From Nitrospinota bacterium (GTDB taxonomy: Bacteria; Nitrospinota_A; UBA7883; JACRLM01), in assembly GCA_016208975.1 (NCBI GenBank), contig JACQXA010000004.1, positions 745,015-809,014 of the forward strand: 64,000 bases of DNA. Direction: 5' to 3'. The notes under the pieces are model-generated. The model saw only the letters and a list, made by a program, of their open reading frames with translations, was not told the DNA's origin and made no database searches. Below, one piece after another: positions 37,304-46,470 of the stretch. Every line of letters starts with the position of its first letter. The first letter of the stretch is position 1. Both the position numbers and the translations under genes were made by a program.

Positions 37304-38317
37304 ATGAGCGAAACTCCCTTGATCCGGGTGGAGCGGTTATGCCGCCAGTTCGCCGTTACCGAGGGCAGAAGCGGTTTTTTCGGCGCTTGGGCGAACCTCG
37401 TCACCCGCAAACATTCTGTTAAAAAGGCGGTGGACGACCTGTCGTTCAATATAAACGAGGGGGAGTTTGTGGGGTATGTCGGAGAGAACGGCGCGGGCAA
37501 ATCCACCACCATAAAAATACTAACCGGCATCCTTACGCCCACATCGGGCCGGGCGGAGGTGGCGGGGGTTGTCCCCTATCAGCGGCGCAAGGATAATTCC
37601 AGGAACATCGGCGTGGTGTTCGGCCAGCGCACCCAGCTTTGGTGGGATTTGGCCGTTCGGGAGTCTTTCGACCTGCTCCGCTCCATCTACGCCGTGCCGG
37701 ACGGGATTTTCCAGCGGAACTTTTCGGAGCTTTCAGAGGCGCTGGAGTTGGAACCTTTATTGAAGGTGCCTGTCCGGAAACTTTCCCTGGGCCAGCGGAT
37801 GCGGTGCGACCTGGCCGCGTCGCTTCTTCATGGGCCCAAGGTCCTTTTTCTGGACGAACCCACCATAGGGCTGGACCTTATCGCCAAAGACCAGGTGCGG
37901 AAATTCCTGAAGAGGATAAATAAAGAACGGGGCTCCACTATAATCCTTACCACCCACGACATGGACGACATTGAGGCCCTTTGCGACAGGATAATGATTC
38001 TCGACGAGGGAAAGCTGGTGTACGACGGAGCCACAGAGCTTCTCAAGGGGGAATACGCCCGGGAAAAACTTCTGGAGGTGGAGTTTTACGAGCCGGTGGA
38101 CGATTTCTCCAAACTGCCGATGGTGGAGCTTACCGTAAGCGAGGGGAACCGCCGGTGGTTGCGTTTCTCTCAAGACGACGCCTCGGCGCAGGAGGTGATA
38201 ACCCGCCTGTTCGCAAACTACATGGTTAAGGACATTTCGATCCACGAGCCCAAGGTGGAAGACGTGGTGAAGAACATCTACGCCCACGGCGTCACCAGGC
38301 CGATGGGGAGGGTTTGA
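37304..38317 (+). CDS. ABC-2 type exporter, ATP-binding protein
   Basis: The 337-residue ATPase has Walker A GENGAGKSTT, signature LSLGQRMRCDLAASLLH, Walker B VLFLDEPTIGLD and the switch TTHDMDDIEALCD. The long loop after Walker A and the C-terminal about 90-residue extension resemble ATPases paired with the ABC2_membrane_6 (DUF990) permeases, and two such permeases follow directly. Its stop overlaps the first permease start. Such three-gene exporters are widespread and mostly uncharacterised; the substrate is unknown. Confidence 0.93.
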   Translation: MSETPLIRVERLCRQFAVTEGRSGFFGAWANLVTRKHSVKKAVDDLSFNINEGEFVGYVGENGAGKSTTIKILTGILTPTSGRAEVAGVVPYQRRKDNSRNIGVVFGQRTQLWWDLAVRESFDLLRSIYAVPDGIFQRNFSELSEALELEPLLKVPVRKLSLGQRMRCDLAASLLHGPKVLFLDEPTIGLDLIAKDQVRKFLKRINKERGSTIILTTHDMDDIEALCDRIMILDEGKLVYDGATELLKGEYAREKLLEVEFYEPVDDFSKLPMVELTVSEGNRRWLRFSQDDASAQEVITRLFANYMVKDISIHEPKVEDVVKNIYAHGVTRPMGRV

Positions 38318-39156
38318 TGCGGGCGGGCTCCGGGGAAACGGCGGCGTTTGGGGGGGCGGCCCTGCCGGTTTACCTGAACTTCGCCATTAAAACTTTTCAA
38401 AGCCAGCTGGCCTACAAGTTTGAATATTTCGTTGGGGTGTTCAACGGCCTGCTTTACATATTCATATTCACCGCTTTGTGGGGGGCCATCTACTCGGCCA
38501 TGCCCGCGGGGGCGCAAAACTCTTTCACCCAGCCGCAGATAATCACTTACGCGGTGTTCGCCCTGGTTTGCCGCGTCTCCATGTCCATGGACGACACGGA
38601 CATCGCCGGCCGGGTGCGTACCGGCGACATCGCCATGGACATGATAAAACCGGTGAACTTCACCCTGATGGTGCTGGCCAACGCCATGGGTGAGACCATG
38701 TTCCACTGGTTCACCCGGGTGGCGCCCATCATTCTTGTGTGCCTGCTGTCGTTCGACATAATCGTCCCCACGGCCCCGGAACGCTACCTTTTGGGGGCGG
38801 TGGCCTGGATTTTGGGATATTCCATCTCGTTCCTTTTAAACTTCTCGTTCGCCCTGCTGGCCTTCTGGTTCGTGGAGACCTTCTCGTTCCAGCTTATGAA
38901 ATACGGCCTGCTCAACATTTTCTCGGGAAGCGTGGTGCCCATTGATTTCTTCCCGGAATGGGCCAAACCAGCCATCGCGGCCATGCCGTTCCAGTACATC
39001 CTGTACACCCCCACGGCGGTGTTCATGGGGCATATCACCGGCGCCGGGGCTTATAAGCTTATCGCCCTGCAGGGCGTGTGGGTGGTTATCCTCGGCGGCG
39101 TAAGTTATGTCATGTGGAACGCCGCCAAGCGCAAGCTGGTGGTGCAGGGAGGGTGA
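38317..39156 (+). CDS. ABC-2 type exporter permease 1 (DUF990-like)
   Basis: The 279-residue membrane protein has about six hydrophobic helices. LNFAIKTFQSQLAYKFEYFVGVFNGLLYIFIFTALWGAIY near the N-terminus and FSGSVVPIDFFPEWAKPAIAAMPFQYILYTPTAVFMG near the C-terminus fit the ABC2_membrane_6 family. The ATG at 38317 overlaps the ATPase stop codon (TGATG), indicating coupled translation; the TTG at 38314 is less likely. It forms a probable heterodimer with the next gene. Confidence 0.88.
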   Translation: MRAGSGETAAFGGAALPVYLNFAIKTFQSQLAYKFEYFVGVFNGLLYIFIFTALWGAIYSAMPAGAQNSFTQPQIITYAVFALVCRVSMSMDDTDIAGRVRTGDIAMDMIKPVNFTLMVLANAMGETMFHWFTRVAPIILVCLLSFDIIVPTAPERYLLGAVAWILGYSISFLLNFSFALLAFWFVETFSFQLMKYGLLNIFSGSVVPIDFFPEWAKPAIAAMPFQYILYTPTAVFMGHITGAGAYKLIALQGVWVVILGGVSYVMWNAAKRKLVVQGG

Positions 39157-39158
39157 CA

Positions 39159-39965
39159 GTGCGGAGCGAAGCGGCAATTTACCTGCGGCTAATCCTGGCC
39201 TCCATCCAGGCGAAAATGGAATACAGGGCCACTTTCGTGTTCCTGTTTTTCGCCCTTTTCCTATTCTACGCTGGGCAGATAGGCGCGGTGCTGGTGGTGA
39301 TGGACAAGTTTTCCGCCATCAACGGCTGGAACCTGGGGGACATGGCGTTCCTGTACGGCCTGCTCAGTTTTTCCCAGGGCGCCTCCATGCTCTTTTTTTC
39401 GCCCTTGAACTATTTTGAGGGGATGATCCAGCAGGGGCATTTCGACAGGTATCTTATCCGCCCCTTAAGCCCGCTTTTGCAAACACTGTCCTCCGGATTC
39501 GAGATAAGCTCGCTGGCCCATTTCCTTATCGGGTTTATAGCCCTCTATTTCGGTTCCACCCGGGGAGGGGTGGATTGGGACGCGACAAAACTGTTTTTCC
39601 TGCTCATGGTCATAGCCGGGGCGGCGCTTATCCATGGGGCGGTGCGGCTGGCGGTGTCGGCGGTGGCGTTCTGGACCATCCGCAACCGCTCGCTGGTGCA
39701 TACCATCGTTTACAGCTCCAAGGAGTTCATCGTGTACCCCATATCAATCTACCGGGTGTGGATACAGGTGTTCCTCACGGTGGTCTTCCCCATCGCGTTC
39801 ATCAATTTCTATCCCAGCCATTATTTCCTGGCGCGGGAGACTTCCGACATGCTGTTCCACCCGGCGCTCCAGTACCTAACGCCGGTCATCGGCGCCGTGG
39901 CGTTCTGGCTTTCGCACATGCTGTGGAAGGTGGGAATAGACCATTACCAGAGCGTGGGAAGTTAA
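39159..39965 (+). CDS. ABC-2 type exporter permease 2
   Basis: The 268-residue membrane protein starts at GTG 39159, two bases after the previous stop; the open frame goes back to 39078 but overlaps permease 1 in another phase. It has about six helices and the family segment SPLNYFEGMIQQGHFDRYLIRPLSPLLQTLSSGFEISSLAHFLIGFIAL. The C-terminal part ends with FWLSHMLWKVGIDHYQSVGS, typical for the second permease of DUF990-type exporters. It completes a full ATPase-plus-two-permease set. Confidence 0.87.
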   Translation: MRSEAAIYLRLILASIQAKMEYRATFVFLFFALFLFYAGQIGAVLVVMDKFSAINGWNLGDMAFLYGLLSFSQGASMLFFSPLNYFEGMIQQGHFDRYLIRPLSPLLQTLSSGFEISSLAHFLIGFIALYFGSTRGGVDWDATKLFFLLMVIAGAALIHGAVRLAVSAVAFWTIRNRSLVHTIVYSSKEFIVYPISIYRVWIQVFLTVVFPIAFINFYPSHYFLARETSDMLFHPALQYLTPVIGAVAFWLSHMLWKVGIDHYQSVGS

Positions 39966-40033
39966 TCCGCCCGGGATTGGCTTAAAAGCCATCCCCCGGT
40001 GGTAGAATAGCGTCAAACAATATCAGCGCCAGA

Positions 40034-41083
40034 ATGATGGAAAAACTGCTGAAAAGCCTGCTGGATGGGAATAGCGCCGCGGACCTGGCGCTGGCCGCCG
40101 CTATCATGCTGGGCGGCGCGCTGGCCATACGGGTCGGCGTCTCCATATACGAGCGCAGGCTTAAAAAACTCGTGCCCGTATGGGGGGATGAGCCAGCGAG
40201 GTTTATCGTGGGCGCCATCGAAAAAAACGTCACGCCATTCTTATACCTGACGGCCATATACATAGGCGTCAAAACCCTCGCCTTGCCCTCGCCGGCCGGA
40301 AGGTTTGTGGACGCCGCAGGTTTTGTGGCGCTCACCTTTTTCGGCGCCAGGCTGATTTCCGAGCTGGCGGTTTATTCGATAGAAAAACGGCGGATGGAAC
40401 AAGGCGGCGAGATAACCGCAAAAGCCCCGTTTACCCCTTTGATCACAGCTGTCATATGGGCGCTGGCCCTTATCTTCCTGCTGGACAACCTCGGCTTCAA
40501 CGTCTCCACCGTCATAGCCGGGCTTGGTGTTGGCGGCGTGGCGCTGGCGCTGGCTTCACAGGCGGTGCTGGGGGATTTGTTCAGCTATTTCGTTATCCTC
40601 ATGGACAAGCCTTTCCTTGTGGGAGACGTGATCTCATTCGACGGGATGACAGGCGCGGTGGAGCGGGTAGGGATAAAAACCACCCGTGTGCGAAGCCTGG
40701 ACGGGGAGGAGATAATTGTTTCCAACACGGCGCTAACTTCAGCGCGGGTGAAAAATTACAAGCGGCTGGAGCGGCGCAGGGTTTTAACCCGGCTTGGGCT
40801 TGTTTACACCACGCCTCCGGAACTGATGCGGCAAATACCGGAAATGCTCAAGGCTATCGTTGGGGAGCATGAAAAAACAAAATTCGAGCGCGCCCATTTT
40901 GTTTATTTCGGCGAGTCCGCCCTGATATTCGAGATGGTGTATTTCGTGGAAGACCAGGACTACCAGCTGTTCATGGACATTCAAAGCTCGGTGGGTATCC
41001 GCATAGCCGAGGAGTTCTCAAAGCGGGGCATATCTTTCGCCTATCCCACTCAAACGGTATATCTGGAGAAACGGGAGGGTTGA
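40034..41083 (+). CDS. Small-conductance mechanosensitive channel, MscS family
   Basis: MscS channels release solutes when the membrane is stretched by osmotic downshock. The 349-residue protein has four to five membrane helices. The pore-lining helix TM3 is VIAGLGVGGVALALASQAVLGDLFSYFVIL with its Gly/Ala pattern, followed by the beta domain FLVGDVISFDGMTGAVERVGIKTTRVRSLDGEEIIVSNTAL. Its length suits a mid-size MscS with extra N-terminal helices. A second ATG (40037) is equivalent. It converges with the orphan ABC ATPase gene, leaving seven bases between the stops. Confidence 0.93.
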   Translation: MMEKLLKSLLDGNSAADLALAAAIMLGGALAIRVGVSIYERRLKKLVPVWGDEPARFIVGAIEKNVTPFLYLTAIYIGVKTLALPSPAGRFVDAAGFVALTFFGARLISELAVYSIEKRRMEQGGEITAKAPFTPLITAVIWALALIFLLDNLGFNVSTVIAGLGVGGVALALASQAVLGDLFSYFVILMDKPFLVGDVISFDGMTGAVERVGIKTTRVRSLDGEEIIVSNTALTSARVKNYKRLERRRVLTRLGLVYTTPPELMRQIPEMLKAIVGEHEKTKFERAHFVYFGESALIFEMVYFVEDQDYQLFMDIQSSVGIRIAEEFSKRGISFAYPTQTVYLEKREG

Positions 41084-41090
41084 TTGCGGC

Positions 41091-41942
41091 CTATGGCTGG
41101 GGCTCCTCCCCCACCTTTTTCCCCGTCATTTTTATAAACACATCCTCCAGGTTCACCCGGCGCACGGTGAACGCCCCCGGCTCCGAGGAGGCCGCTGAAT
41201 TGGCGTCCCCCTTGGCCTTGAAATATTTCGTGCGTATCTCCCCTTCCACCAGTTCGTCCAGCGCCCAATCCCCAAGCCCAGCCATGAGGGCCTGGGGGGC
41301 GTCCACTGCCATTATTTCCCCCTCGTTCAAAAAAGCCACCCGTTCCGCCAGAAACTCCGCCTCCTCGATGTAATGGGTGGTCAGGAAAATGGTGGTTCCG
41401 CCCTGCTGGATTTTTCTTATGAGCGACCATATCTTCCGCCGGATGGAAGGATCCAGCCCCACGGTGGGTTCGTCCAGAAACAATATGCGCGGCTTGTGCA
41501 TCAGCGCCCGCATTATCATGAGGCGGCGTTTGAATCCGCCGGACAGGTCCTTCACAGGGTCATCGGCCCTGTCCGCCATTTCGGCGTAATCCAGCAACTC
41601 CTCCGTCCGGGCGCTTATCTGCTTGCGGGGCATGCCGAAAAGCATCCCGTGGATAAGCAGGTTTTCCCGCACGGTCAGCTCCCCGTCCAGGTTAATGGCC
41701 TGGTTCACCACGCCGTTCTGCCGTTTGGCGTTGAGGGTGTCGGACGCGATGTCATGCCCGTTCAGCCATACCCGCCCGGAGCTGGGGGCGCAAAGGCCGG
41801 TGAGGATGTTTATGGTGGTGGTCTTTCCGGAGCCGTTAGGGCCCAGAAAGGCGAAAAGCTCCCCTTCGCGCACTTCCAGCGAGATGCCCTTTAAAGCCTG
41901 AAAGGAGCCATATTTTTTTGTGAGGTTTTCTATCCTTATCAT
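41091..41942 (-). CDS. ABC transporter ATP-binding protein, orphan
   Basis: The 283-residue ATPase has Walker A GPNGSGKTTT, signature LSGGFKRRLMIMRALMH, Walker B ILFLDEPTVGLDP and the switch TTHYIEEAEFLAERV. It resembles ABC-2 drug or polysaccharide exporter ATPases of the NodI/CcmA type. No permease gene is next to it. The preceding gene on the strand is a TauD-like oxygenase nine bases upstream, so it may be co-transcribed with that gene and the methyltransferase. The permease must lie elsewhere, or this ATPase serves another transporter. Confidence 0.9.
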   Translation of the reverse strand: MIRIENLTKKYGSFQALKGISLEVREGELFAFLGPNGSGKTTTINILTGLCAPSSGRVWLNGHDIASDTLNAKRQNGVVNQAINLDGELTVRENLLIHGMLFGMPRKQISARTEELLDYAEMADRADDPVKDLSGGFKRRLMIMRALMHKPRILFLDEPTVGLDPSIRRKIWSLIRKIQQGGTTIFLTTHYIEEAEFLAERVAFLNEGEIMAVDAPQALMAGLGDWALDELVEGEIRTKYFKAKGDANSAASSEPGAFTVRRVNLEDVFIKMTGKKVGEEPQP

Positions 41943-41951
41943 GGCGCAAGG

Positions 41952-42842
41952 TCACGCAAGCCGGTTGAAAGAGCGGATGCGGTACAAAAGCCGTTTCGGC
42001 GCTTCCTGCCCGGTGGCGAAAGCGGACCGGGTGTGCAGGACGTTATTGCACAACAATCCCCATCCGGGCGCAAGCCTGGCGCGGAACATATAAGGATTCG
42101 GCCCAGCCAATATTTTCCGGATCGCTTCCACGGCCCCGCTGGTCATCACGTCATTTTTCCAGACAATGCTTTTCACCCTGTGGGTGTAACGCATGTACAG
42201 CCTGCCGTCCACCTGGTCCACGGTGAAAACCGGACCGGACTGTTCCGGCCGTACCGTAACGCCGTTTTCCACCCGGGCTGGAATGGTGAAAGCGTCTGGC
42301 CGCATGAGGGCCCGCACATGCTCCGGGTTCTCCTCGCGCAGGAGGATGTACATGACCTCATGGTCCAAAAGCTCGTTTTCTCCCCCTTCATCCGCCTGTT
42401 GGGCGCAGTGGAGAATCAGCGACCGCACCAGCCGCTCCACCGGGTTGTAATAACCGTCGGTGTGCCACTGGATGGCTTTTGAGCTGTACGGAATGTACTC
42501 GAAGGCTTTGCCCTCCCATTCCTCCTCGCTCCGGGGCGTAAGGGATGTAACCCCCTCATCGTCGGACTCCGGGTTGTGGTCGTACTCCGTGGCCCCGAAC
42601 GACCGCATCATGGAGACGGGTATCCGTTTGTCGGCGCAGGTTCCTAATTGGCTTTGGTAGATGGCCATGTTGGCCCGGGAGAGCCGTTCCAGTATTGCGC
42701 CTTTTTCGGCGGGAGTGATACATCGCGGATCGGTTACGGAGACGATTAAATCCTCCACCCGGGCGGGATGGCGGGCCAGTTTTTCGTCCCGCCATTTTTC
42801 GTAGGCGGCCCGGTTCTCCGGATGGAAAGGGGAATTTTGCAT
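41952..42842 (-). CDS. TauD/TfdA-like Fe(II)/2-oxoglutarate dioxygenase
   Basis: The 296-residue protein has the metal-binding HxD motif as His127-Thr-Asp129 in IQWHTDGYY and the distal His270 in CNNVLHTRSAF. Arg288 or Arg290 (LLYRIRS) is placed to bind 2-oxoglutarate. These are the hallmarks of TauD/TfdA-type oxygenases, which hydroxylate diverse small molecules using oxygen. The N-terminal 100 residues are less conserved. No sulfonate-transport genes are nearby, so taurine is not a supported substrate. It sits between a coiled-coil methyltransferase gene and an ABC ATPase. Confidence 0.82.
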   Translation of the reverse strand: MQNSPFHPENRAAYEKWRDEKLARHPARVEDLIVSVTDPRCITPAEKGAILERLSRANMAIYQSQLGTCADKRIPVSMMRSFGATEYDHNPESDDEGVTSLTPRSEEEWEGKAFEYIPYSSKAIQWHTDGYYNPVERLVRSLILHCAQQADEGGENELLDHEVMYILLREENPEHVRALMRPDAFTIPARVENGVTVRPEQSGPVFTVDQVDGRLYMRYTHRVKSIVWKNDVMTSGAVEAIRKILAGPNPYMFRARLAPGWGLLCNNVLHTRSAFATGQEAPKRLLYRIRSFNRLA

Positions 42843-42891
42843 ATCACACAGCGTTCACCGGCCCTGTTTGGCGCCGGGACTCCCTCGAAAA

Positions 42892-44232
42892 CTACTTGCG
42901 GGCCACCACCGCGTAATCGGTATGGCTGTAAAGGATACCGTTGAGTTTGTCCAGGTTGGCGTTGTATTCCACAATGAACGACGGCTCCACCCCGGATGGG
43001 AAATCCTCCGGCGCCACGGTCTTAAGACGCATGTGGGCCGGGTATGGATTCAGGTATTCAATACGGACTTCCGAGAACCCGATGCGCTCCAGCATGAACT
43101 GGACCGCCAGCGGATGCACAGGTTTGGTGTGGCTCATGTCCAGATAAAACGCGCCGCAGAAGGTGGTGAGGCACGTGGGGTTCACGGTTTCCGCCGCTAT
43201 CTGGGCGCCGGGTTTCAGTTTGTCGTAGGCCAGCTTGAAAAACTCCCCCATCACATCCACGGGCATGTGTTCAATCACCTGCACCGCCGTGATTCCACCC
43301 AGCGAACCGCCCTGCCGGGATTTCAGGAATGATATGGCGTCCCCGCTTGTGGCGGAAAGCCCAAGGGCCGCGCATTCGGCCACCATCTCCTCGTTAATGT
43401 CCAACCCGGTGGCGGAAATGCCATTGGCGGCGAAAACCTCCAGAAGTTCGCCCCGGCCGCAACCGATATCAACCACATTTTGGGCGCCCTTGAACCAATG
43501 GGCGTAAACCTCCAGCCGTTTGCGGATTTCCTCACGGGAGCCGCGGTGGAGGTTTTCAAACAGGGTGTAGTCAAAAGATTCCAGTTTGGATTTTTCTTCC
43601 GCCACGTTTACCGCCGAGGGGGATTTTTTGGCGATATCCTCCAGCATATCCATCACCCGGTTTTTCAGGAACACACCCTGCCGGTCAAGGTCTTTCAACG
43701 CGCGGTCCAGCGAGGTCATTTTCTCCTCCAGCCGTTCCACTTTCAGCATGCGCCTGTCCATCTCGTCCAGCGCCTTCTCCGCCGCCAGCGTCCGCGAGGC
43801 CAGTTCCAGGTAACGGCGCCGCTGATAGGAAAGCTCCTGCTCGGCCCGTTGCAGAGTGTCACGCACCGCCAGGTTATAGTCCGACTGGCGCACGAGGGTT
43901 ATGCGGATAAGGCGGTGGAGTGTTTTCTGATATATTTTCTTGAACAGAGTGACAATGTTCCCCGCCAGGCCGCCCCGGCCGGTCTGTATCTTTATGGGCC
44001 CCGCCAGGTCCCAATCCTCATGCAGGGCGCGGCTTCCCTGATGGCCGTCCAGCAGGGATACGCGTACAGGCTGGTCTGAAGGCTCAAACACCCTGCTCTT
44101 CAACCGGGTTAGCCGTTCCAGCTCGTCTTCGTTGTACAGCCCCGAGGCCATCTTTTGCCGGACACGCTCCTTGATGCGCTCCTCCAGCCCCGCAAACTCC
44201 CCAGCTTCCTGTTTCGTTCCGTTATCCATCAC
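42892..44232 (-). CDS. Coiled-coil SAM-dependent methyltransferase
   Basis: The 446-residue protein has an N-terminal region with a predicted coiled coil (about residues 120-205, many Leu, Glu, Arg) and a C-terminal class I methyltransferase. Motif I is VVDIGCGRGELL (253-264), followed by GLDINEEMVAECAALGL and a later QVIEHMPVDVMGEFFKLAYDKLKPGA. The arrangement is like methyltransferases that modify the end of surface polysaccharide chains (WbdD-like), where the coiled coil sets chain length. That likeness is structural only; the target is not known. A second ATG (44229) is three bases inside. Confidence 0.83.
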   Translation of the reverse strand: MMDNGTKQEAGEFAGLEERIKERVRQKMASGLYNEDELERLTRLKSRVFEPSDQPVRVSLLDGHQGSRALHEDWDLAGPIKIQTGRGGLAGNIVTLFKKIYQKTLHRLIRITLVRQSDYNLAVRDTLQRAEQELSYQRRRYLELASRTLAAEKALDEMDRRMLKVERLEEKMTSLDRALKDLDRQGVFLKNRVMDMLEDIAKKSPSAVNVAEEKSKLESFDYTLFENLHRGSREEIRKRLEVYAHWFKGAQNVVDIGCGRGELLEVFAANGISATGLDINEEMVAECAALGLSATSGDAISFLKSRQGGSLGGITAVQVIEHMPVDVMGEFFKLAYDKLKPGAQIAAETVNPTCLTTFCGAFYLDMSHTKPVHPLAVQFMLERIGFSEVRIEYLNPYPAHMRLKTVAPEDFPSGVEPSFIVEYNANLDKLNGILYSHTDYAVVARK

Positions 44233-44254
44233 CTATCCCTTACGCTGGCCAATA

Positions 44255-44665
44255 TCACTCGCCGGTTATCAATACCGGCGCAAGGCTTTCCTTAATCTCA
44301 TGAGGCAAAGGCATGGGCCGCATTTTATCGTTAACACAGGCCATGTCCGTTTCGCCGGTGACGATCAACCTGCCGCCGCTGGCGTGGGCAATAAAATAAT
44401 CGAAGCTTATCCTGGCGCCCTTAAGCTTTGTAAGCCGCGTCTCCACCGTTATGGCGTCGCCGTAAACGGCGGGGCTTTTATAGCTTACCTCGGCCCGGGT
44501 GACGGTGAAAAGCACGCCCTTGCGCATCCATTCGGACGGATCCACCCCGCGGGAGACAAGCAACCTGGTGCGGGCCCGCTCGAAATACTTCAGGTAATTG
44601 GCGTAGTATACTACGCCGCCGCAGTCGGTGTCCTCGTAATAGATATCAATGTCTATTTTAAACAT
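44255..44665 (-). CDS. Acyl-CoA thioesterase, YbgC/4HBT family
   Basis: From the ATG at 44665 the product is 136 residues of the hot-dog fold. YYEDTDCGGVVYYANYLKYFERARTRLL is the YbgC signature, with the catalytic Asp in DTDCGGVVYYANY. Family members hydrolyse short-chain acyl-CoA or acyl-ACP and are often linked with Tol-Pal in other genomes; here no tol genes are nearby. The frame extends upstream to 44776 but that part lies within mazG. It overlaps the mazG stop by eight bases. Confidence 0.93.
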   Translation of the reverse strand: MFKIDIDIYYEDTDCGGVVYYANYLKYFERARTRLLVSRGVDPSEWMRKGVLFTVTRAEVSYKSPAVYGDAITVETRLTKLKGARISFDYFIAHASGGRLIVTGETDMACVNDKMRPMPLPHEIKESLAPVLITGE

Positions 44666-45431
44666 ACCTTTTCTTGGCCTCGTCCCACAGCTTGTCCAGC
44701 GCCTCCATGGGAGTTTCCGAAAGTTCCCCCCCGGCCTGCTCCAGCCGGGTCTCCATGTCCTGAAACCTGATGACAAATTTCAAAATCGTCTTGCGCAGAG
44801 CCTCCTCCGGGTCAACGCCGATATGCCTTGCCACGTTGGCCATGGAGAACAGAAGGTCGCCCAGCTCCATCTCCACCTTTTCATTCACATCCTCCTCGAT
44901 GGCGGCGGAAAGCTCGGCGGCCTCTTCTTTTATCTTCTCGAACGCGCCTCGCCAGTCCTCCCAGTCGAACCCCGCCTCAGCGGCTTTCTTCTGGATCTTC
45001 ACCGCTCGCATAAGCGCGGGCATACCCGCCGGGGCCGCGCCGTCCATTATGGAGGCGCGCCCCTTCTCCGCCTTCTTTATCTCCTGCCATTGGGTCATCA
45101 CCTTTTCGGCTGTGTCCGCCAACGACTCCCCGAACACGTGTGGATGGCGGCGGATGAGCTTTTCGGATATACCCTCCAGCACGTCGTCTATATTGAACTC
45201 CCCCCGCTCCCCGGCTAACTGGGCGTGGAACACAACCTGCAAGATCAGGTCCCCCAGCTCCTCTTTCAAATGCTCCCGGTCGCCGGTATCTATGGCCTCG
45301 ATAACCTCGTAGGCTTCCTCCACCATGTACGGTTTTAGCGACTCATGGGTCTGTTCCCGGTCCCATGGGCATCCCCCTTCGCCCCTCAACCGGGCCATGA
45401 TCTCGCAAAGCTTGTCGAAAGATACTGACAT
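44658..45431 (-). CDS. mazG: Nucleoside triphosphate pyrophosphohydrolase
   Basis: MazG hydrolyses NTPs to NMP and pyrophosphate and cleans up aberrant nucleotides. The 257 residues (from ATG 45431) begin with LRGEGGCPWDREQTHESLKPYMVEEAYEV, the conserved MazG N-terminal motif. EELGDLILQVVFHAQLA supplies the acidic metal site. A second MazG repeat appears in the C-terminal half (ELGDLLFSMANVARHIG), as in the dimeric family. The frame opens earlier with a TTG at 45437, which I rejected. It overlaps the YbgC-like gene downstream. Confidence 0.96.
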   Translation of the reverse strand: MSVSFDKLCEIMARLRGEGGCPWDREQTHESLKPYMVEEAYEVIEAIDTGDREHLKEELGDLILQVVFHAQLAGERGEFNIDDVLEGISEKLIRRHPHVFGESLADTAEKVMTQWQEIKKAEKGRASIMDGAAPAGMPALMRAVKIQKKAAEAGFDWEDWRGAFEKIKEEAAELSAAIEEDVNEKVEMELGDLLFSMANVARHIGVDPEEALRKTILKFVIRFQDMETRLEQAGGELSETPMEALDKLWDEAKKRYV

Positions 45432-45446
45432 GTTCAATCCGCCATA

Positions 45447-46412
45447 TTACCGGATTATGAGTTTGCCGTGTTCCCGGCTGTTCTCGATAAACACCTTATT
45501 GTTGTTCAGCCCGGCCACGATGGAGCCGGCCACATAAATTCCAGGCACGTTCGTCTCCAGCGTTTCCGGATTATGGAGGGGGGCCAGGGTATACTGGTCA
45601 ACCTCCACCCCGCACGATTTTAATAACGTTACGTCGGGGTGGTAGCCGGTAAGCGCGAACACGAAATCGTTGGGGATACCCTTAACCTCGCCGGTGGAGC
45701 GGTTCCTCACCATTATCCCCGCCGGATGTATCTCCGCCACCTCGCTCATGAACATGGCCTTTATCTGGCCCCCCTCCAGCCTTTTTTCGATATCCGGCCG
45801 CACCCAGTATTTCACGCTGTCCGAAAGAGACGGCCCCCGATGGATGATAGTCACCCTGGCGCCAGCCCTATACAGGTTTAGCGCCGCCTCCACGGCGGAG
45901 TTTTTGCCCCCTATTATGGCCACGTCCATGCCGCTGTAAGGATGGGCCTCGGAGTAATAATGGGAGACTTTCGCCGAAAAACCTTCGCCGTGGATATGGA
46001 GCATGTTGGGGTTGTCGTAATACCCGGTGGCGAAAACCACGTTACGCGCCTTATGCGCCCTCCGTTCGCCGTTGTGGCGCAGGGTTTCAACGGTAAAGCC
46101 GCCGTTCTCCCCCACCACCGCCGTAACCTTCTCGAAGGCGCTCACCTTCAACCGGTAATGGTCCGCCACGGCGCGGTAATATTTCAAGACCTCGGCGCGG
46201 GCTGGCCGGAAATTCTGGCTTATAAACACAAGTTCGCCAATTTGCAGAAGGTCCGGGGTGGAGAAAAAAATAAGGTCGGCCGGTAGGCTGTAAATAGTGT
46301 TGGCAAGACAACCTTTATCCAATACCAGGCAGGAGCGCCCAAGCTTTTCCGCCTCTATGGCGCAGGCCAGGCCGGCGGGCCCGGCGCCTATTATCACGTA
46401 GTCGTGGGTCAT
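45447..46412 (-). CDS. YpdA-like FAD/NAD(P)-dependent disulfide reductase
   Basis: The 321-residue flavoprotein starts with the FAD loop YVIIGAGPAGLACAIEAEK and has the second nucleotide loop VAIIGGKNSAVEAALNLYRAGA. STPDLLQIGE and NSAVEAALNLYR are characteristic of the YpdA group, which in Firmicutes acts as bacillithiol disulfide reductase. The CxxC active site of thioredoxin reductase is absent. The closing VPGIYVAGSIVAGLNNNKVFIENSREHG is typical. In a Gram-negative cell the partner thiol may be bacillithiol, N-methyl-bacillithiol or another, which is unresolved. It lies 15 bases upstream of mazG. Confidence 0.87.
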   Translation of the reverse strand: MTHDYVIIGAGPAGLACAIEAEKLGRSCLVLDKGCLANTIYSLPADLIFFSTPDLLQIGELVFISQNFRPARAEVLKYYRAVADHYRLKVSAFEKVTAVVGENGGFTVETLRHNGERRAHKARNVVFATGYYDNPNMLHIHGEGFSAKVSHYYSEAHPYSGMDVAIIGGKNSAVEAALNLYRAGARVTIIHRGPSLSDSVKYWVRPDIEKRLEGGQIKAMFMSEVAEIHPAGIMVRNRSTGEVKGIPNDFVFALTGYHPDVTLLKSCGVEVDQYTLAPLHNPETLETNVPGIYVAGSIVAGLNNNKVFIENSREHGKLIIR

Positions 46413-46470
46413 TCACCTAACCGCCTTTCCATCCGGGCCATTTTGCCACGGCGGCGCGGGATTGACGCCA

